Position numbers and translations under genes: made by a program
Origin: Rebecca billardiae RCC1528
Lineage: Eukaryota; Haptophyta
Assembly (NCBI GenBank): GCA_965240325.2
Contig: OZ251222.1
Span: 3,658,001 to 3,722,000 of the forward strand
Direction: 5' to 3'
DNA length: 64,000 bases
Shown: positions 1 to 10,397 of the stretch, piece by piece
Numbering within the stretch: position 1 is the first letter of the stretch
Layout: each line of letters begins with the position of its first letter
Notes under the pieces: model-generated
The model's database searches: none
What the model was told of the DNA's origin: nothing
Seen by the model: the letters and a program-made list of their open reading frames with translations, nothing else

Positions 1-2
1 GC

Positions 3-593
3 CGCACCGACTGGGCACGCCTCGCCTTCACCGTGCACCTCGGCTCGCGCGACGAGCCGGCCAGCGACGACGGCACCGACGCACCGTCGGAGGAGCGGGG
101 GGAGGCACCGAACGTCCGCTCGATCAAGCTCGTCGAGGACCGCTGCGCTGGCGACTCGTCCGCGATCCGCATCGGCACTGACGAAGCCCTGCCCAAGCAG
201 TTTGACTGGCCGCTCGCAGAGGAGCGCGAGGCGGTGGGCTCGCTGCTCAAAGCCGAGCCGACGATGCGCACCATCCTCGCCGTGGCGTACCCGACTTACC
301 TGGAGGCCAAGCAGCGGGTCTTTGCGCACATCGAGTCGACGTGGCGCGCCGATGGCTGCAGCGAGGTGGTGGCGGACGGCGAGGGTGGGTGTGTGACGCC
401 GCGATCTGCTGCGTGGCCAGCAGGCATCTGCTCACTGTCGGACGCGCTCACCGTGCTGGAGATCATCGAGAAGCTCGAGCCTATGCTGCGCGAGCAGGTG
501 GGCGTCAAGCAGCCCTCGCTCAACAGCCTCACCAACCTGTCCACGCTCTCGCTCGCCAGCACCGTGCACAACTCGACGCCTACTGCCACCTGA
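3..593 (+). CDS. 3' end of an unrecognised protein-coding gene
   Basis: The frame is open from the left window edge to a TGA at 591-593, so this is the C-terminal part of a gene that begins outside the window. About 196 residues are visible. The N-terminal visible part is Asp/Glu/Ser-rich and low-complexity. It is followed by a more ordered helical-looking part (about residues 75-120, around LAVAYPTYLEAKQRVFAHIE) and a Leu-rich segment (LTVLEIIEKLEPML). I do not recognise a family. A short intron near 390-425 is possible because a GTGGGT donor-like site and a CAG acceptor-like site flank a less protein-like stretch, but the frame is open without it. Confidence 0.55.
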   Translation, partial: RTDWARLAFTVHLGSRDEPASDDGTDAPSEERGEAPNVRSIKLVEDRCAGDSSAIRIGTDEALPKQFDWPLAEEREAVGSLLKAEPTMRTILAVAYPTYLEAKQRVFAHIESTWRADGCSEVVADGEGGCVTPRSAAWPAGICSLSDALTVLEIIEKLEPMLREQVGVKQPSLNSLTNLSTLSLASTVHNSTPTAT

Positions 594-1270
594 GCGGTTC
601 GGCCCCGCTCCGGGGGCGCGGAGGCGGCCGGGAGGCTGCACTGCTGTGACGAACCGTCAGGCGCGGTCAGCATCTATCACTATCTGCATCGCGGGCCACA
701 TCGGCAGTCGTCAGGCTTCAGCAGTCAGAATTCGGCACCGGCTTCGCGTCGACAGTATATATATCTAGCTGCCAGCTGGCGTCTCTGGCTCTGTCTCTCT
801 CTCGGCTCTCTCTAGCTCTCTAGTCTCTCTCTCAGTCTCACTTCTCAGAGTCTCAGACAGACAGACTCTCTCTCTCAAGCTAGGACCCTCTACTTCCACG
901 ACGTATCGATCGTGCGGTATCGTCCGGCGGACGAGTCGTCGCTCACGGCTCAGCCGATCATCACTACGAAGCCGGCCTTGAAACGACCAATCAAACGCTT
1001 CTGGACCGTTGACGCGGCCGCCTCAGTGACTCACTCGGCCCTCACTCCTCACTCAGGCTCCGGGACCGGGGGCCGCGGGCGCTCCGAAGGCCGCCCCTCA
1101 CAGTCGCGGAGTGTCGTCAAACATATCAATGCTTGACTCAGCCCCTCACTCAGAGCAGTGAACACTTGACTCAGCGACTCTGTCTCAGACATCGTGCGTA
1201 GCTACTCACGTCTCACTGCGTACAATGAACAATGCGTACAATTACATGCCGCCTCCCGCTCGCCGAGTAG
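594..1270. other. Intergenic, pyrimidine-rich tract
   Basis: There is no gene-like frame here. Positions 780-880 are a CT-rich low-complexity tract (repeated CTCTCT/TAGCTCTCT), and 1020-1180 contain several TGACTCA/ACTCACTC words. The stretch separates two convergent genes and presumably holds their 3' UTRs. Confidence 0.6.
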
Positions 1271-2428
1271 CTAAGACGACGACGAGACGATGCGCTCGAC
1301 CATGGTGCCGTCGGCGATAGAGCTGCAGAGGCACGCATTGCACACAATGCCCGCGCCTCGCACCCACACGAGGCGCTGCTGACCCTCCCCCGCGGCTGCG
1401 CACTGCGCCCCAAGGTTCCAGCCGCACTGGCTCATGCCGGTCCCCGCCTCCGCGCGCGCGCGCCCAGCCTGCTCGGCCAGATCGGCTTGCGACGGAACCG
1501 CCTCGATGGCAGCGTCAAGCCTGTGCTCGCTCAGCGCCGCTTCGACTCCGAGCGAAATGTCGTGCGCCTTCGACGCAACCCAAAGCATCCACGAGCCGTC
1601 ACTCGCTGCGTTGGTGCGCTGGAGCATCATGCGCGCGTGCTGCTCGATGCGCACCGGCTCGCCGTGCTCTCCGGTGTCCCAAGCGCCACCGCTCGCGGAG
1701 ACTAGGCCAGGGAATGCGCCGAACTCGAAGAACGGGGTGTAGCCCGGCTGCGTCTGATACACCATGCGCTCGAGCGTCGCCAGCTCCGTCTGCAGGCGCG
1801 CCTCGTACGCGTCATCGCCCGCGCAAAGAGCAACAGACGGGCGTGAGTCCTGGTCGTGCTTTGCCAGCGCCCGCGCGGTGGTGCCGAGGGCATTGAGGGA
1901 GTCGCCGATGGCCTGCAGCCATTGCGCCTCGAAGACTTTCGTGGGCGTACGCTTCTGCACGCGATAGGCGCGCGCGCTCTTCTCGAGCGCGACGCGGTGG
2001 TCCCCGCTGCGGCGCAGGCACTCGATGAGCACCCAGGTGGCTTTGTGGTGGCCATCATTCAGCTTGGTCGCGCCGACGGCGTCGACCTGGGCCGCCATGA
2101 GGTCGCCGAGCTTCAGGCGGCAGATGGCCCGGTTGGTAAACAGGATCGCCGCTTCGCGCAGCTTCGCCGTGTCGCCGCCGATGGCGAACTGCAGCGACAT
2201 CGCCTCCATCATCCCCGGCGGCATGCTGTCGGCCGAGCCGGCGCGTGCTGCGCCGACCGAGTCGCTGTCATCGGCAGCCGGCGGGTGCGCGTCCCGACTC
2301 GCTCCAGATGAGCCCCAGCCGTCGCTTACCATCTGCTGGATAGCGCGCGTGTACTCCGCCGCCGCATCTGCGTACCTCGCAGCCTTGAAGAGCTCACCGC
2401 CGCGCGCCCTGGCGTCGTCACGAGACAT
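1271..2428 (-). CDS. TPR-domain protein
   Basis: A 385-residue intronless gene starts at the ATG at 2428-2426 and ends in TAG at 1273-1271. The N-terminus (residues 10-34, GELFKAARYADAAAEYTRAI) is a typical TPR helix pair as in SGT/STIP1/TTC-type co-chaperones. After a ~50-residue Ser/Asp-rich insertion, two further TPR-like units follow (about residues 88-158), with ILFTNRAICRLKLGDLMAAQ and the WVLIECLRRSGDHRVALEKS segment. The C-terminal 200 residues match no domain I recognise; the last 40 contain several Cys. TPR arrays bind peptides, often chaperone C-termini, so an adaptor or co-chaperone role is inferred. No targeting signal is seen, so it is probably cytosolic or nuclear. Confidence 0.8.
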   Translation of the reverse strand: MSRDDARARGGELFKAARYADAAAEYTRAIQQMVSDGWGSSGASRDAHPPAADDSDSVGAARAGSADSMPPGMMEAMSLQFAIGGDTAKLREAAILFTNRAICRLKLGDLMAAQVDAVGATKLNDGHHKATWVLIECLRRSGDHRVALEKSARAYRVQKRTPTKVFEAQWLQAIGDSLNALGTTARALAKHDQDSRPSVALCAGDDAYEARLQTELATLERMVYQTQPGYTPFFEFGAFPGLVSASGGAWDTGEHGEPVRIEQHARMMLQRTNAASDGSWMLWVASKAHDISLGVEAALSEHRLDAAIEAVPSQADLAEQAGRARAEAGTGMSQCGWNLGAQCAAAGEGQQRLVWVRGAGIVCNACLCSSIADGTMVERIVSSSS

Positions 2429-3621
2429 CGGAACCAGGGCCGGCGGGCGTACAATTTACTTTCATGCGGTGCCGACTTTTTTTTAAAATATGGGTTGGCG
2501 CTGCGCGTCAACTTGGGCTGGAAACCTGTTTCTGAAACGCACGATGGCAGCTCGCGGCCGGTGGCTCGAGCTCGGAATTCCGACGCTGCCAAGGGCGCCA
2601 CAGGGGCGCAGCGGCGGGGCTGACGACGCGCGCGCGTGTGCACGTCTGACCACGGAGTGCGCGCTGCAATGACCGGCCCGTCTGCAGCACCACGCCCCGC
2701 GCTGTGAGTGAGAGTGTGGCCCGCGCCCAAGCGAGAACGCGGGCCGGGCGGCACTCCGCCGACCTCGCCGGCCGCCGACCAGCCCGCGGCCGCCTGCTGC
2801 AGCTCGTGGAACACGCAGTCGCGCGCTCGCGCGTGGAGGGCGGACCTGCGCGTATGCGCCCGCCGGGCTTGCCGCTTCATCCGCTGGCACCGCAGGCGAG
2901 CCGCTCGTCGCGCGCAATGCAGGTCGAGCCCTCCGCCGCCACGGCGAGCCGGCGCCACGCCTCGCGCTCGTGCTCGAGCTGAGGCGGCGCGTGTCGCCCG
3001 AGCCGGCGGGTTCGCGCGCGTGCGCGTGGTGGGCAGCCTCGCGCGTGCGCCCGCCGCGCGCCCCGCGTCGCTCGCTTGGCGCCGCAGTGGGCTCACCCGC
3101 CTGTCGTCGTGGCGTCCTTCACGGGACGTCGTCGACGCGAGGCCGCGCGAGGTTGCTCCGATGCTCGTAGTCCAATGCAAGATGATACCCGCGTGCCTCT
3201 ATCAACGCGCCCTTTCGCTCGTGAAATGTGTGAACTCGCGACACGACGAATAATGGGCCGATGCGATTCGCGCGAATGTGAGCACGCAAAGCGCCGAACG
3301 ACGAGCGGTTTTTGACCGAACGACGAGCGGCTTTTGCCCTATCGCGCGCGTAAGCGGGTACGCGAATTGCGCTTATGTGACCGACACGTGAGTGGGCGTC
3401 AAATAAAGGCCCGCGACGGGCTGGTCCCCAGCGTGAAGTCGTGCCTTTGTTCTCGTGGGTTTCCAGAATTCCCCTTTATAACGGGCTCCGGGCCGAGCGA
3501 GCGACCGCAGCGCGCAGTTGAGTAATGAGAATTTAGTAATCAAGGTAGTATGTGTGTAGTGATGGCTACAGAACAGTAACGAGCACTGCTGCGTGACACA
3601 TACGTAGTACCCGACGCGCTG
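2429..3621. other. Gap with possible coding fragments on the minus strand
   Basis: No complete gene is supported. GC-rich minus-strand pieces look locally coding. About 2975-2880 reads LEHEREAWRRLAVAAEGS and is preceded by a CCTCAG acceptor-like site. About 2820-2765 reads DCVFHELQQAAAGWSAAGE and is followed by a GTCGGC site. They could be exons of a small gene or gene remnants, but no start, stop or frame-consistent join was found. Positions 3250-3360 hold a duplicated GAACGACGAGCGG word. Confidence 0.3.
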
Positions 3622-4899
3622 CTACATCTCGCCGGACTCACCCAGGCGCGCCTGGTGCGTGGCGACCGTATCGAGCGCGTCCTCGATCATGCCGCGCAGC
3701 GCCTCGACCTTGCGCTCGACGCGCGCGTGCTTGCGCTCCTGCTCCTCGGTTGACGCTGGACCCGCAGCGCCCGGTCCGGATGACGACGTCGGCCGCGGCG
3801 CGCAAAAGGCCATGGGCTCGTCGTCGCGCGCGCTCAGCTTGGCGGCGACGGCGCGCACGTACCCGTGGTAGCGCGCGAGGCACTCGGCGACCTGGTCGAT
3901 CCATTGCACCTCATCGCCCGGCGGATCGCGCAGCAGCGCGTCGATCGCGCCCACGCGCCGCCGCGTGCGCGAGAGCTCCTCGCTCATCGCATCGACCGTC
4001 GTGAGCGGCAGCTGCTCGCCAGCCTGCTCTGCATCCATGCCGAGCACGCTGTCGATGCGCCAGCCGCGCGCGCGCTCGCCCAGGCTGCTCCCGGCCGTGG
4101 CTCGGCCCGCGTGCGGCCGCTCGGCGCTGCGGTGGCGCAGGCCGTCGCCGTGTGTCTCCGCGCGGGCGCTCGCCGCACGCTCGTGCGCGGGCGGGCCCAT
4201 CGCGGCAGACGGCGCGCGTTCCCCAGTCGCGTCGTCATCGTGCTCGCACGTGTCGAACGTCACCGCGTCCGCCGACGCGCTCGCGGCGGGCGGCCGCCCG
4301 TCGTCCGAGCGCACCCGCTTGTGCGCTTTTTGTTCCGCCGGCGGCTGCGGCCGGCGCAGCGCGTCGTCCAGCCCCTCGACGCCGTGGGCGGAGTAGCGCA
4401 CGCAGCACGCGCGCCCGAGCCAGAGCACGTCCCCGTGTCGTATCGGACGCTCGCGCGAGTCGTCGGGCAGGCGCTCACCGTTCAGGAATGAGCCGTGCGT
4501 CGAGCGCAGGTCGCTCGCGTGGAATGTCGAGTTGCTCGCGTTCGTCCGATCGGCGCGCCAGACTAGCTTGCAGTGCCTGCGAGAGACGTTCGGCGCCTCC
4601 GGCCCGAACTGAAGGTCGAGGGCATACATGGCATTCCTCCGCCCGATGACGTAGGACCCGCGAGCGGCGTTCAGAGGCCACGTCGCAATGTGCGTGCGGC
4701 TCTCCCACGCGATGAGCGTCGGCAAGAAGGGCTTACGCAACGGCGGTGGAGCTGCCGCTCGCGCTGGAGACACCGAAGCGGGTGGCGTGGGCGTGGACAC
4801 GTCGCCCGCGAGGGCACGCTTGGGTATGCGAAATGCCTTCGCGCGATGCGCGGGCGGGTCGCCCTCGGGCGCGCCCCCTGCCGCATGTTGAGTGGGCAT
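3622..4899 (-). CDS. FHA-domain protein
   Basis: A 425-residue protein that probably starts at the ATG at 4899-4897. The frame is open 27 codons further up to another ATG (4980), but that extension is Trp/Leu-rich and not conserved-looking. Residues ~60-155 form a forkhead-associated domain: GSYVIGRR at the first strand, VSRRHCKL containing the Ser-Arg-x-His core of the phosphothreonine-binding pocket, then DLRSTHGSFLNGERL and IRHGDVLWLG. FHA domains bind pThr peptides in nuclear signalling, splicing and DNA-damage proteins. The middle is low-complexity. The C-terminus has two helical, coiled-coil-like stretches (MSEELSRTRRRVGAIDALL and ERKHARVERKVEALRGMIED), suggesting oligomerisation. A nuclear adaptor is inferred; the partner is unknown. 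Confidence 0.85.
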   Translation of the reverse strand: MPTQHAAGGAPEGDPPAHRAKAFRIPKRALAGDVSTPTPPASVSPARAAAPPPLRKPFLPTLIAWESRTHIATWPLNAARGSYVIGRRNAMYALDLQFGPEAPNVSRRHCKLVWRADRTNASNSTFHASDLRSTHGSFLNGERLPDDSRERPIRHGDVLWLGRACCVRYSAHGVEGLDDALRRPQPPAEQKAHKRVRSDDGRPPAASASADAVTFDTCEHDDDATGERAPSAAMGPPAHERAASARAETHGDGLRHRSAERPHAGRATAGSSLGERARGWRIDSVLGMDAEQAGEQLPLTTVDAMSEELSRTRRRVGAIDALLRDPPGDEVQWIDQVAECLARYHGYVRAVAAKLSARDDEPMAFCAPRPTSSSGPGAAGPASTEEQERKHARVERKVEALRGMIEDALDTVATHQARLGESGEM

Positions 4900-5182
4900 T
4901 CTGCGCAGGGTCTGGAGAGTTACAGAGTGGAGAATGATGAGCCACCAGCCCGTGCACCACCCTTGCAAGTGCCCACCCAACGGTAGAGTCCGGCTGTGGT
5001 CCGGACCCCCAGCTTTTTTTTCCTAGGCGGGTATCTCGCGCTCGACCGACGTGATCAAGGCATTCAAGCCGGCTTGACGAGTCAGTGCGGAGGTCCTGCA
5101 CCTTGAACCTGCTCCAAAAGGCCGAAGCTGCTGACGACGAAGAGCAGGCAGCCCAGCCCGAGCTGGAGCTCTTCCGCGACTG

Positions 5183-7081
5183 ATGAGCGCTCTCGCGCCG
5201 CGTGGGGGCGCGGTGGCCGTCGCGTGCGGCGTTGGGGGCGTCGTGGCCGGCGTACTCATCTCCGATCACGCGAGGAGGCTGCTCGCACGGCTGGGCGTAT
5301 GGGCGGGCGTCTCTGGGCGCAAGCGCGTGTCACTCGTCCTCTCGGACGATGAGCAGCACTCGCTGGCCAATGCGCTGCATGACGAGGGCCCCCACAGTGA
5401 CGAGGAGATGGACGAGTCGGACTGCCCACCAGCGCGCACCGCTCGCTCGGCGTCCATGTCCCCCGAGTTGGAAGCTCGGCTGCGCGGCGCGGAGGCGCGT
5501 CGCAAGTATTCGTTCGAGCCCATCTTTGACAAGGAGGGCACGCAGGACAAGGAGGACATCGTCCCCGCCGTGGCGATCTCCGCCCCCAGCCCGAACAGCT
5601 CGAGAAACCCGAGTCCCCGCACGTCCGTCCGGTTGAGGCGGGACCGCGCCCGCACCGGGAGCGGCAGCGCGCCGCCGCCGCGCAGCCGCAGCATGTCGAC
5701 GTTTGCGGCCGGGAAGACACAGATCGAGCTCGCGAGCCACAGCGTGCGGGCCATGCTCCAGTCCGAGCGCGAGGACTTTCGGCAGGCGGAGACTGTGCTG
5801 TACGTGACGAAGCAGGTCACGTCCGACGACGTCCTCGTCGAGGTCGAGCGCGTCGTCTCGCCCTCGGAGGAGCTGCACGCGTCCTTCAAGCGCGTGGGCA
5901 GGCGGTCCGCCTCGGACCGGCGCAACTCGTGGTGCCCGTCCGCGGCTCTCAGCGCGAGCGCGAGCACGCGCGGCTCGAATGCGTCGGCGCAGTCGCCGCA
6001 CGTCGGCGCGACGTGCGACGTGGCCGAGAGGGACGTCACCGAGGACTTGCCGCTGCCCACCTTCCTGAGCATCCAGCCGGCGCCGCCGCTCGACCGCACG
6101 CCGCTCAGCACGCCGGCGGTGCACGCCTGCCTCGCGCACGCGTCCGAGTGGGACTTCGACGTGTTCGAGCTCGAGCGGCTGACGGGCGGGCACGGGCTGG
6201 TCGCGCTGTGCGCGCACCTGCTCGCGCCGCCGTGCGCCGCGCTCGGCGTCGACGTGGCGAGGCTGCACCCCTTCCTCTGCGCCCTCGAGGCGGCGTACCG
6301 CAGCGACGTGACCTACCACACGTCGACGCACGCGGCCGACGTCGTGCACGGCACGGCGTGGCTGCTGCGCGCGCACATGGTGCCCGACGCGCACTACTCG
6401 CCGCTGCTGGAGCTGGCGCTGATCATCGCCGCCGCCGCGCACGACGCCGCGCACCCCGGCGTCAACGCCGACTTCCTCATGAAGACCGGCGACCCGCTCG
6501 CGCTGCTGTACAACGACAAGTCGATCCTCGAGAGCATGCACGCGAGCGTGTGCTTCCGGCTGCTCTCCGTGACCGAGAACGGCGCGCTCGACGACCTGGA
6601 GCCGGGGGCGCGCAACCAGCTGCGCGCGTGGACGATCAGCTCGATCCTCGCGACCGACATGAAGGGGCACTACCCGATGATGGGCCGCCTCGCCGAGGCC
6701 GACCCGTGGCGGACCAGCTCAGAGCTGGGCGACGAGGAGCTCAGCTTTGCGCTCGGGCTGGTGCTGCACGCCGCCGACCTGTGCGGGCCCATCAAGCCGT
6801 CGGTGGTGGTGCGCTTCTCGAGGAGGGTGGCCGAGGAGTTCTTCCTGCAGGGCGACCGGGAGAAGGCGCTCGGCCTCCCCGTCACGGACGGCTTCGACCG
6901 CGTTACCAGCATGGAGCGCTGGCCGCAACGCAACGTCGCGTTCATCGACTTCATCGTCAAGCCGCTCTACGACGCGCTGCACACCGCGGCGCCCGACATG
7001 GACATGACCGCGTGCCAGGAGGGCCTCGTCGCGGCCAAGGCGGCCCTCGACGAAGCGGACTGGGCGATGCCCATCGAGTGA
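5183..7081 (+). CDS. Class I 3',5'-cyclic-nucleotide phosphodiesterase
   Basis: A 632-residue intronless gene. The C-terminal ~330 residues are a PDEase_I catalytic domain. Visible signatures are YHTSTHAADV (~378-387, first metal-ligand His), AHDAAHPGVNADF (~419-431, the class I HDxxHxxxN signature with the HD metal pair) and HAADLCGP (~530, the Asp ligand), followed by the conserved EEFFLQGDREKALGLP segment. The enzyme hydrolyses cAMP and/or cGMP to the 5'-nucleotide; specificity cannot be read. Residues ~8-28 are hydrophobic and Gly/Ala/Val-rich and could be a membrane anchor. The middle is Ser/Arg-rich, with possible kinase sites (RRSASDRRNS), typical of a regulatory linker. No GAF domain is seen. 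The ATG at 5183 overlaps the TGA of a short upstream open frame. Confidence 0.93.
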   Translation: MSALAPRGGAVAVACGVGGVVAGVLISDHARRLLARLGVWAGVSGRKRVSLVLSDDEQHSLANALHDEGPHSDEEMDESDCPPARTARSASMSPELEARLRGAEARRKYSFEPIFDKEGTQDKEDIVPAVAISAPSPNSSRNPSPRTSVRLRRDRARTGSGSAPPPRSRSMSTFAAGKTQIELASHSVRAMLQSEREDFRQAETVLYVTKQVTSDDVLVEVERVVSPSEELHASFKRVGRRSASDRRNSWCPSAALSASASTRGSNASAQSPHVGATCDVAERDVTEDLPLPTFLSIQPAPPLDRTPLSTPAVHACLAHASEWDFDVFELERLTGGHGLVALCAHLLAPPCAALGVDVARLHPFLCALEAAYRSDVTYHTSTHAADVVHGTAWLLRAHMVPDAHYSPLLELALIIAAAAHDAAHPGVNADFLMKTGDPLALLYNDKSILESMHASVCFRLLSVTENGALDDLEPGARNQLRAWTISSILATDMKGHYPMMGRLAEADPWRTSSELGDEELSFALGLVLHAADLCGPIKPSVVVRFSRRVAEEFFLQGDREKALGLPVTDGFDRVTSMERWPQRNVAFIDFIVKPLYDALHTAAPDMDMTACQEGLVAAKAALDEADWAMPIE

Positions 7082-7628
7082 GGGGTCTCGCGCGGATGAC
7101 GGCGCGCGAGCCCCGCGCTGCCGTGCTGCTTGTGCCCCGCCGCCGGCGACGGCCGAGGCCGCGCGTGGCATCGAGCTCTGAGGCGGCCTGCTCCCCGCCG
7201 ATCTCTGCTCTATAATAATTTAGTATTTACGTCGACGTCGTCGCGCGAGGAGCATGAGACACGCGTGCGCTCGTGACATGTGACTCACTGTGACGCGGTC
7301 TGAGGAGCCAGCTCGCGAGGGGCTGCCTGTGCAGACAGAGTCAGAGAGTGTGACTAGTGAGCCAGTCGACGGACGGACCGTCACCGTGCACCGGGTCCGG
7401 GACTGCAGAGTGACTCACTCAGTGAGCCAGTCCATTCGTCACCTGATAGGCTGATTGGCGCACTACTCTAGAGACGGTAACAGTGCCGAGTGCGGCTGTA
7501 GTAAATAATAACTACGCGATATATGATCATGATGTCGATGACGATGATGGCTAGCAGTTAGTTATGTAACTCTACTACTGTGAGTTACTGTCTACTCAGT
7601 ACTAGTACCGTGCGCTCCGGCTCATTAG

Positions 7629-7689
<61 letters not shown>

Positions 7690-7735
7690 ATACGGTCCGC
7701 CCATAGTAGTACGGAATCGTACTCGGCCGCCCCGC
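7082..7735. other. Intergenic with a (GA)n microsatellite
   Basis: This stretch is 3' of the phosphodiesterase gene. It holds a pure (GA)n tract at about 7632-7686 and AT-richer sequence with scattered CAGTGAGCC words at 7340-7440. No gene-like frame was seen. Confidence 0.7.
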
Positions 7736-8251
7736 TACAGGCAATCGCGGGCAATAAGAAGTCAGAGATCTCACTGCTAGCCTCGGTTTCTTAGCCGTTC
7801 GGTAGCCCGAGCGCCTACGGAGTCTCAGTTTCTTAGCTAGGTCCGCCCGCCGCGCAGCGCAGGGGGGCAGAGCCCCCCGCTGAGTCTTTAGGCCCGGCCG
7901 GCGAGGCCGAGGGAAATTGTGGGCCTTTTTGGAGCAAATCTGGCATGAATCCCATGATGTTGCATGGATGCTGCGGTGCACTGGCCAGGAGTCAGTCATC
8001 AGGAGAAGTCGGGACTTGGCCTGAACTCGTAGTCGGGCCGCGCGCCGCGTCCCCGACGCGGGCCGACTGCGCCTCGCCCTCGGCGGACCACTCGTCAGCC
8101 GGGACGACGTAGTCCCGGTTTCTTAGTGTGACTATGCGTATAGCGAACCAGCCAATCGCTAGACGCTAGTCTCAGTTTCTAGGCCAGATCCGCAGATAGC
8201 AAGCCCCCGTTTCTTAACGTGACAGCTCCTTATTGCCCGCGATTGCCTGTA
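7736..8251. mobile_element. MITE-like element with 23-bp perfect terminal inverted repeats
   Basis: Positions 7736-7758 (starting TACAGGCAATCGCGGGCAAT) are exactly reverse-complemented at 8229-8251. The outermost bases are TA at both ends, as expected for a TA target-site duplication of the Tc1/mariner/pogo superfamily, whose ends often begin CAG. The ~516-bp interior has no transposase-like frame and carries several copies of a GTTTCTTAG word (near 7784, 7826, 8117, 8206). Size, perfect terminal repeats and lack of coding capacity fit a non-autonomous MITE. The superfamily assignment is inferred from the TA ends only. Confidence 0.65.
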
Positions 8252-8630
8252 CTTCTGCGAGACTCGCGGGTACTCATCGCGGACATGAACGCGCCACGCG
8301 GTACCTGGCGCTAGTTATATTAGTAGTTAAGTGTACTAGCCTAGCTTACTACGCGGTACGCCGACGCGGCGGGAGTCTCATTCTCAAGCGACCCAAGGCG
8401 GGCAAGGGCAAGGCCGTCCCGTCAGCGGCGGCCGTCTGACAGGATCTGACTGATGTCTGCCGATTCTGCTGACTGAATTCTGTCTGAATCTGAGATTCTG
8501 TCATTCTCAATTCTGAGACTGCTGAGTTCTCAGAGTCAGACTCCGATGCCAGCCATGAGGTCGGAGGAGGAATTGATACTATCAATCAGTGGACGAGTAG
8601 CTAGCTAATAAGCTATTACTACTGCTTTTC

Positions 8631-8955
8631 TACGACCTCACCCTCATCCAAGTGCTCCGGGACCGTCGGAAGGCGCTCGGCTGCGGCGGCATCTGCCGTC
8701 GCCGCCGCGTGCCCCAGGCCAAAGTGGTGCTCCACCCCGGCCCCGCTCCCGGACCCGTACCCCGTAGGCGGGGGCAGCGGGCTGCGGGTGGCGCACTCGG
8801 CGACGGCACTCGGCACTGCCTCAGACCTGGTCGGCCAAGGGCAAGGCGCGGACGCATTAATCTAGCTTCAGATATGTGTCTAGGCACGGTCGGCTGCAGC
8901 GTCTGAGGCTCCGCTGACGCCGTTGCCCGTTGCATAAGCCATAACTACCACGTCG

Positions 8956-8988
<33 letters not shown>
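8631..8988. repeat. Dispersed repeat A, copy 1 (ends in a TA microsatellite)
   Basis: The copy starts at TACGACCTCACCCTCATCCA, contains CGGCATCTGCCGTCGCCGCC and CGTGCCCCAGGCC, then GACGCCGTTGCCCGTTG and CACGTCGTTTAA, and ends in a (TA)n run at ~8960-8988. The same order of words recurs at 9208-9514, so the two are diverged copies of one unit. Confidence 0.7.
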
Positions 8989-8991
<3 letters not shown>

Positions 8992-9207
8992 TATTTCCGC
9001 TTCATCGCCCAGAGCGCACTAGGCGGCGCGCTCACTCTCCAAGCCCCTGCTCTTCTGCAGCTGCGCGCCGCTTGGCCGGCGCGCGGCGACGCGTACTACG
9101 ACCTCATCCTCATCCAGGCGCCCACGCGGGCGCACGGGGGCGACAGCCGCGGCTGCCGTCTGCCGCAGCTGCTCGCCGCTGCTAGGTCGGCGGGCGGCGA
9201 CATTGAC

Positions 9208-9514
9208 TACGACCTCACCCTTGTCATCCAAGTAGTCAGCTCCGGAAGGCGCTCGGCCGCGGCGGCATCTGCCGTCGCCGCCGCGTGCCCCAGGCCGAGG
9301 CGGTGCTCCCTCCCGGCCCTGCTCCCTCAGACTCAGAGGGGCAGGGCTGCGGGTGGCGCACTGCCTGACCTGGTGGCTGGTTGGAAGGCGCGGACGCATT
9401 CTACTACTACGTGTCTCAGTAGACCTGCTGCACTCCGGTGAGTGACGGCCTGACGCCGTGCCCGTTGCCCGTTGACGGCATACCACGTCGTTAAATATCG
9501 ATATATATATATAT
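9208..9514. repeat. Dispersed repeat A, copy 2
   Basis: This is a diverged direct copy of 8631-8988 with the same internal landmarks, again ending in (TA)n. A shorter partial copy of the start (TACGACCTCATCCTCATCCA) lies at ~9097-9116, so the family has been locally duplicated more than once. Confidence 0.7.
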
Positions 9515-9797
9515 GGCCCGCGGTGCAGGGCGGAGCGCGCAGCGTGGAGCCCGCACCAGCGGGCCCGAACCACGTTTCAAAAAGATCTTTGATCAAGAAA
9601 AAAGGGACGGGGGGCGGCGGAAAAAAAGGGACGGGGGGCGATTTTTAGGGCTGGCGGAGACCGAGTTTCGAGTTTTTGAGATCGCATTGAGAGGTCTATC
9701 AGGCCAAAAAAAACCGCGCCCAGCTGATTCCCTTAAGTAAAGTGCGATCTGGACGTCAGCTGGACGTGACATTAGTGTAACGGTTCGTTACGAGCGA
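9513..9797. repeat. Dispersed repeat B, copy 1
   Basis: The copy begins ATGGCCCGCGGTGCAGGGCG and includes CACGTTTCAAAAAGATCTTT and a purine-rich GAAAAAAGGGACGGGGGGCG, which is partly duplicated inside this copy. It ends TAACGGTTCGTTACGAGCGA, which itself contains the short palindrome AACGGTTCGTT. The second copy is at 10801-11059. No coding frame runs through it. Confidence 0.75.
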
Positions 9798-10397
9798 ATC
9801 GTACTCGTCTTCCCGGATCGCGTGACGTCCGGACTGGGCCACATCCGGATCGTCGGAGGTGACGTGCCCCGGCACGATGGGCGATGGCGGATATGCGGGA
9901 CGGCGCCTGCACGTGCCTCCGGACCCGCCTCCCGCTTGCTGCTCACGCAGTCAGCTGCGACCGTGGCGCATGATCGCAGAAGCAGTGCCGGCAGTACGGC
10001 CTGCATCAGCTAGTGCCGCGCCGTCGTGGCGCGCGCGGTACGGTTGCGCGTTTGCAGCGCTCGCCCGCTCGGCGACGGCACGCGCGTGCGGCTCAGGTGT
10101 GTCAAATGCGGTCTCGTCGGCGCGCTTTCGCCTGCCACCTCGTGCACCCGTGCCGCCAGTTTCATCGTCTTCATGAGGACTGCTGCTGCTGTCGCCATCC
10201 GCTCTCCATCACCCCGAGTCGCCGGTCGCGCGGCGCGCGCGGTAGGCACTAGGCAGGGCGTACGGTCACTCACCCGTGCAACGGGTCAAGTGGCCAGAGT
10301 ACGTCTGGTCGTTGGCTGGCACGGGCCGCAGCGCTAAAGCACCCTGCTGTCACACCCGACTCCTTCAGTACTCCGAGCTCCGCGGCACGACTCACTC

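Noticed and set aside
5052-5183. Short open frame ending in the TGATG overlap with the phosphodiesterase start
   Set aside because: It reads plausibly (LLQKAEAADDEEQAAQPELE) but has no ATG after the upstream stop; it may be an exon end or a chance frame, and it is too weak to call a gene.
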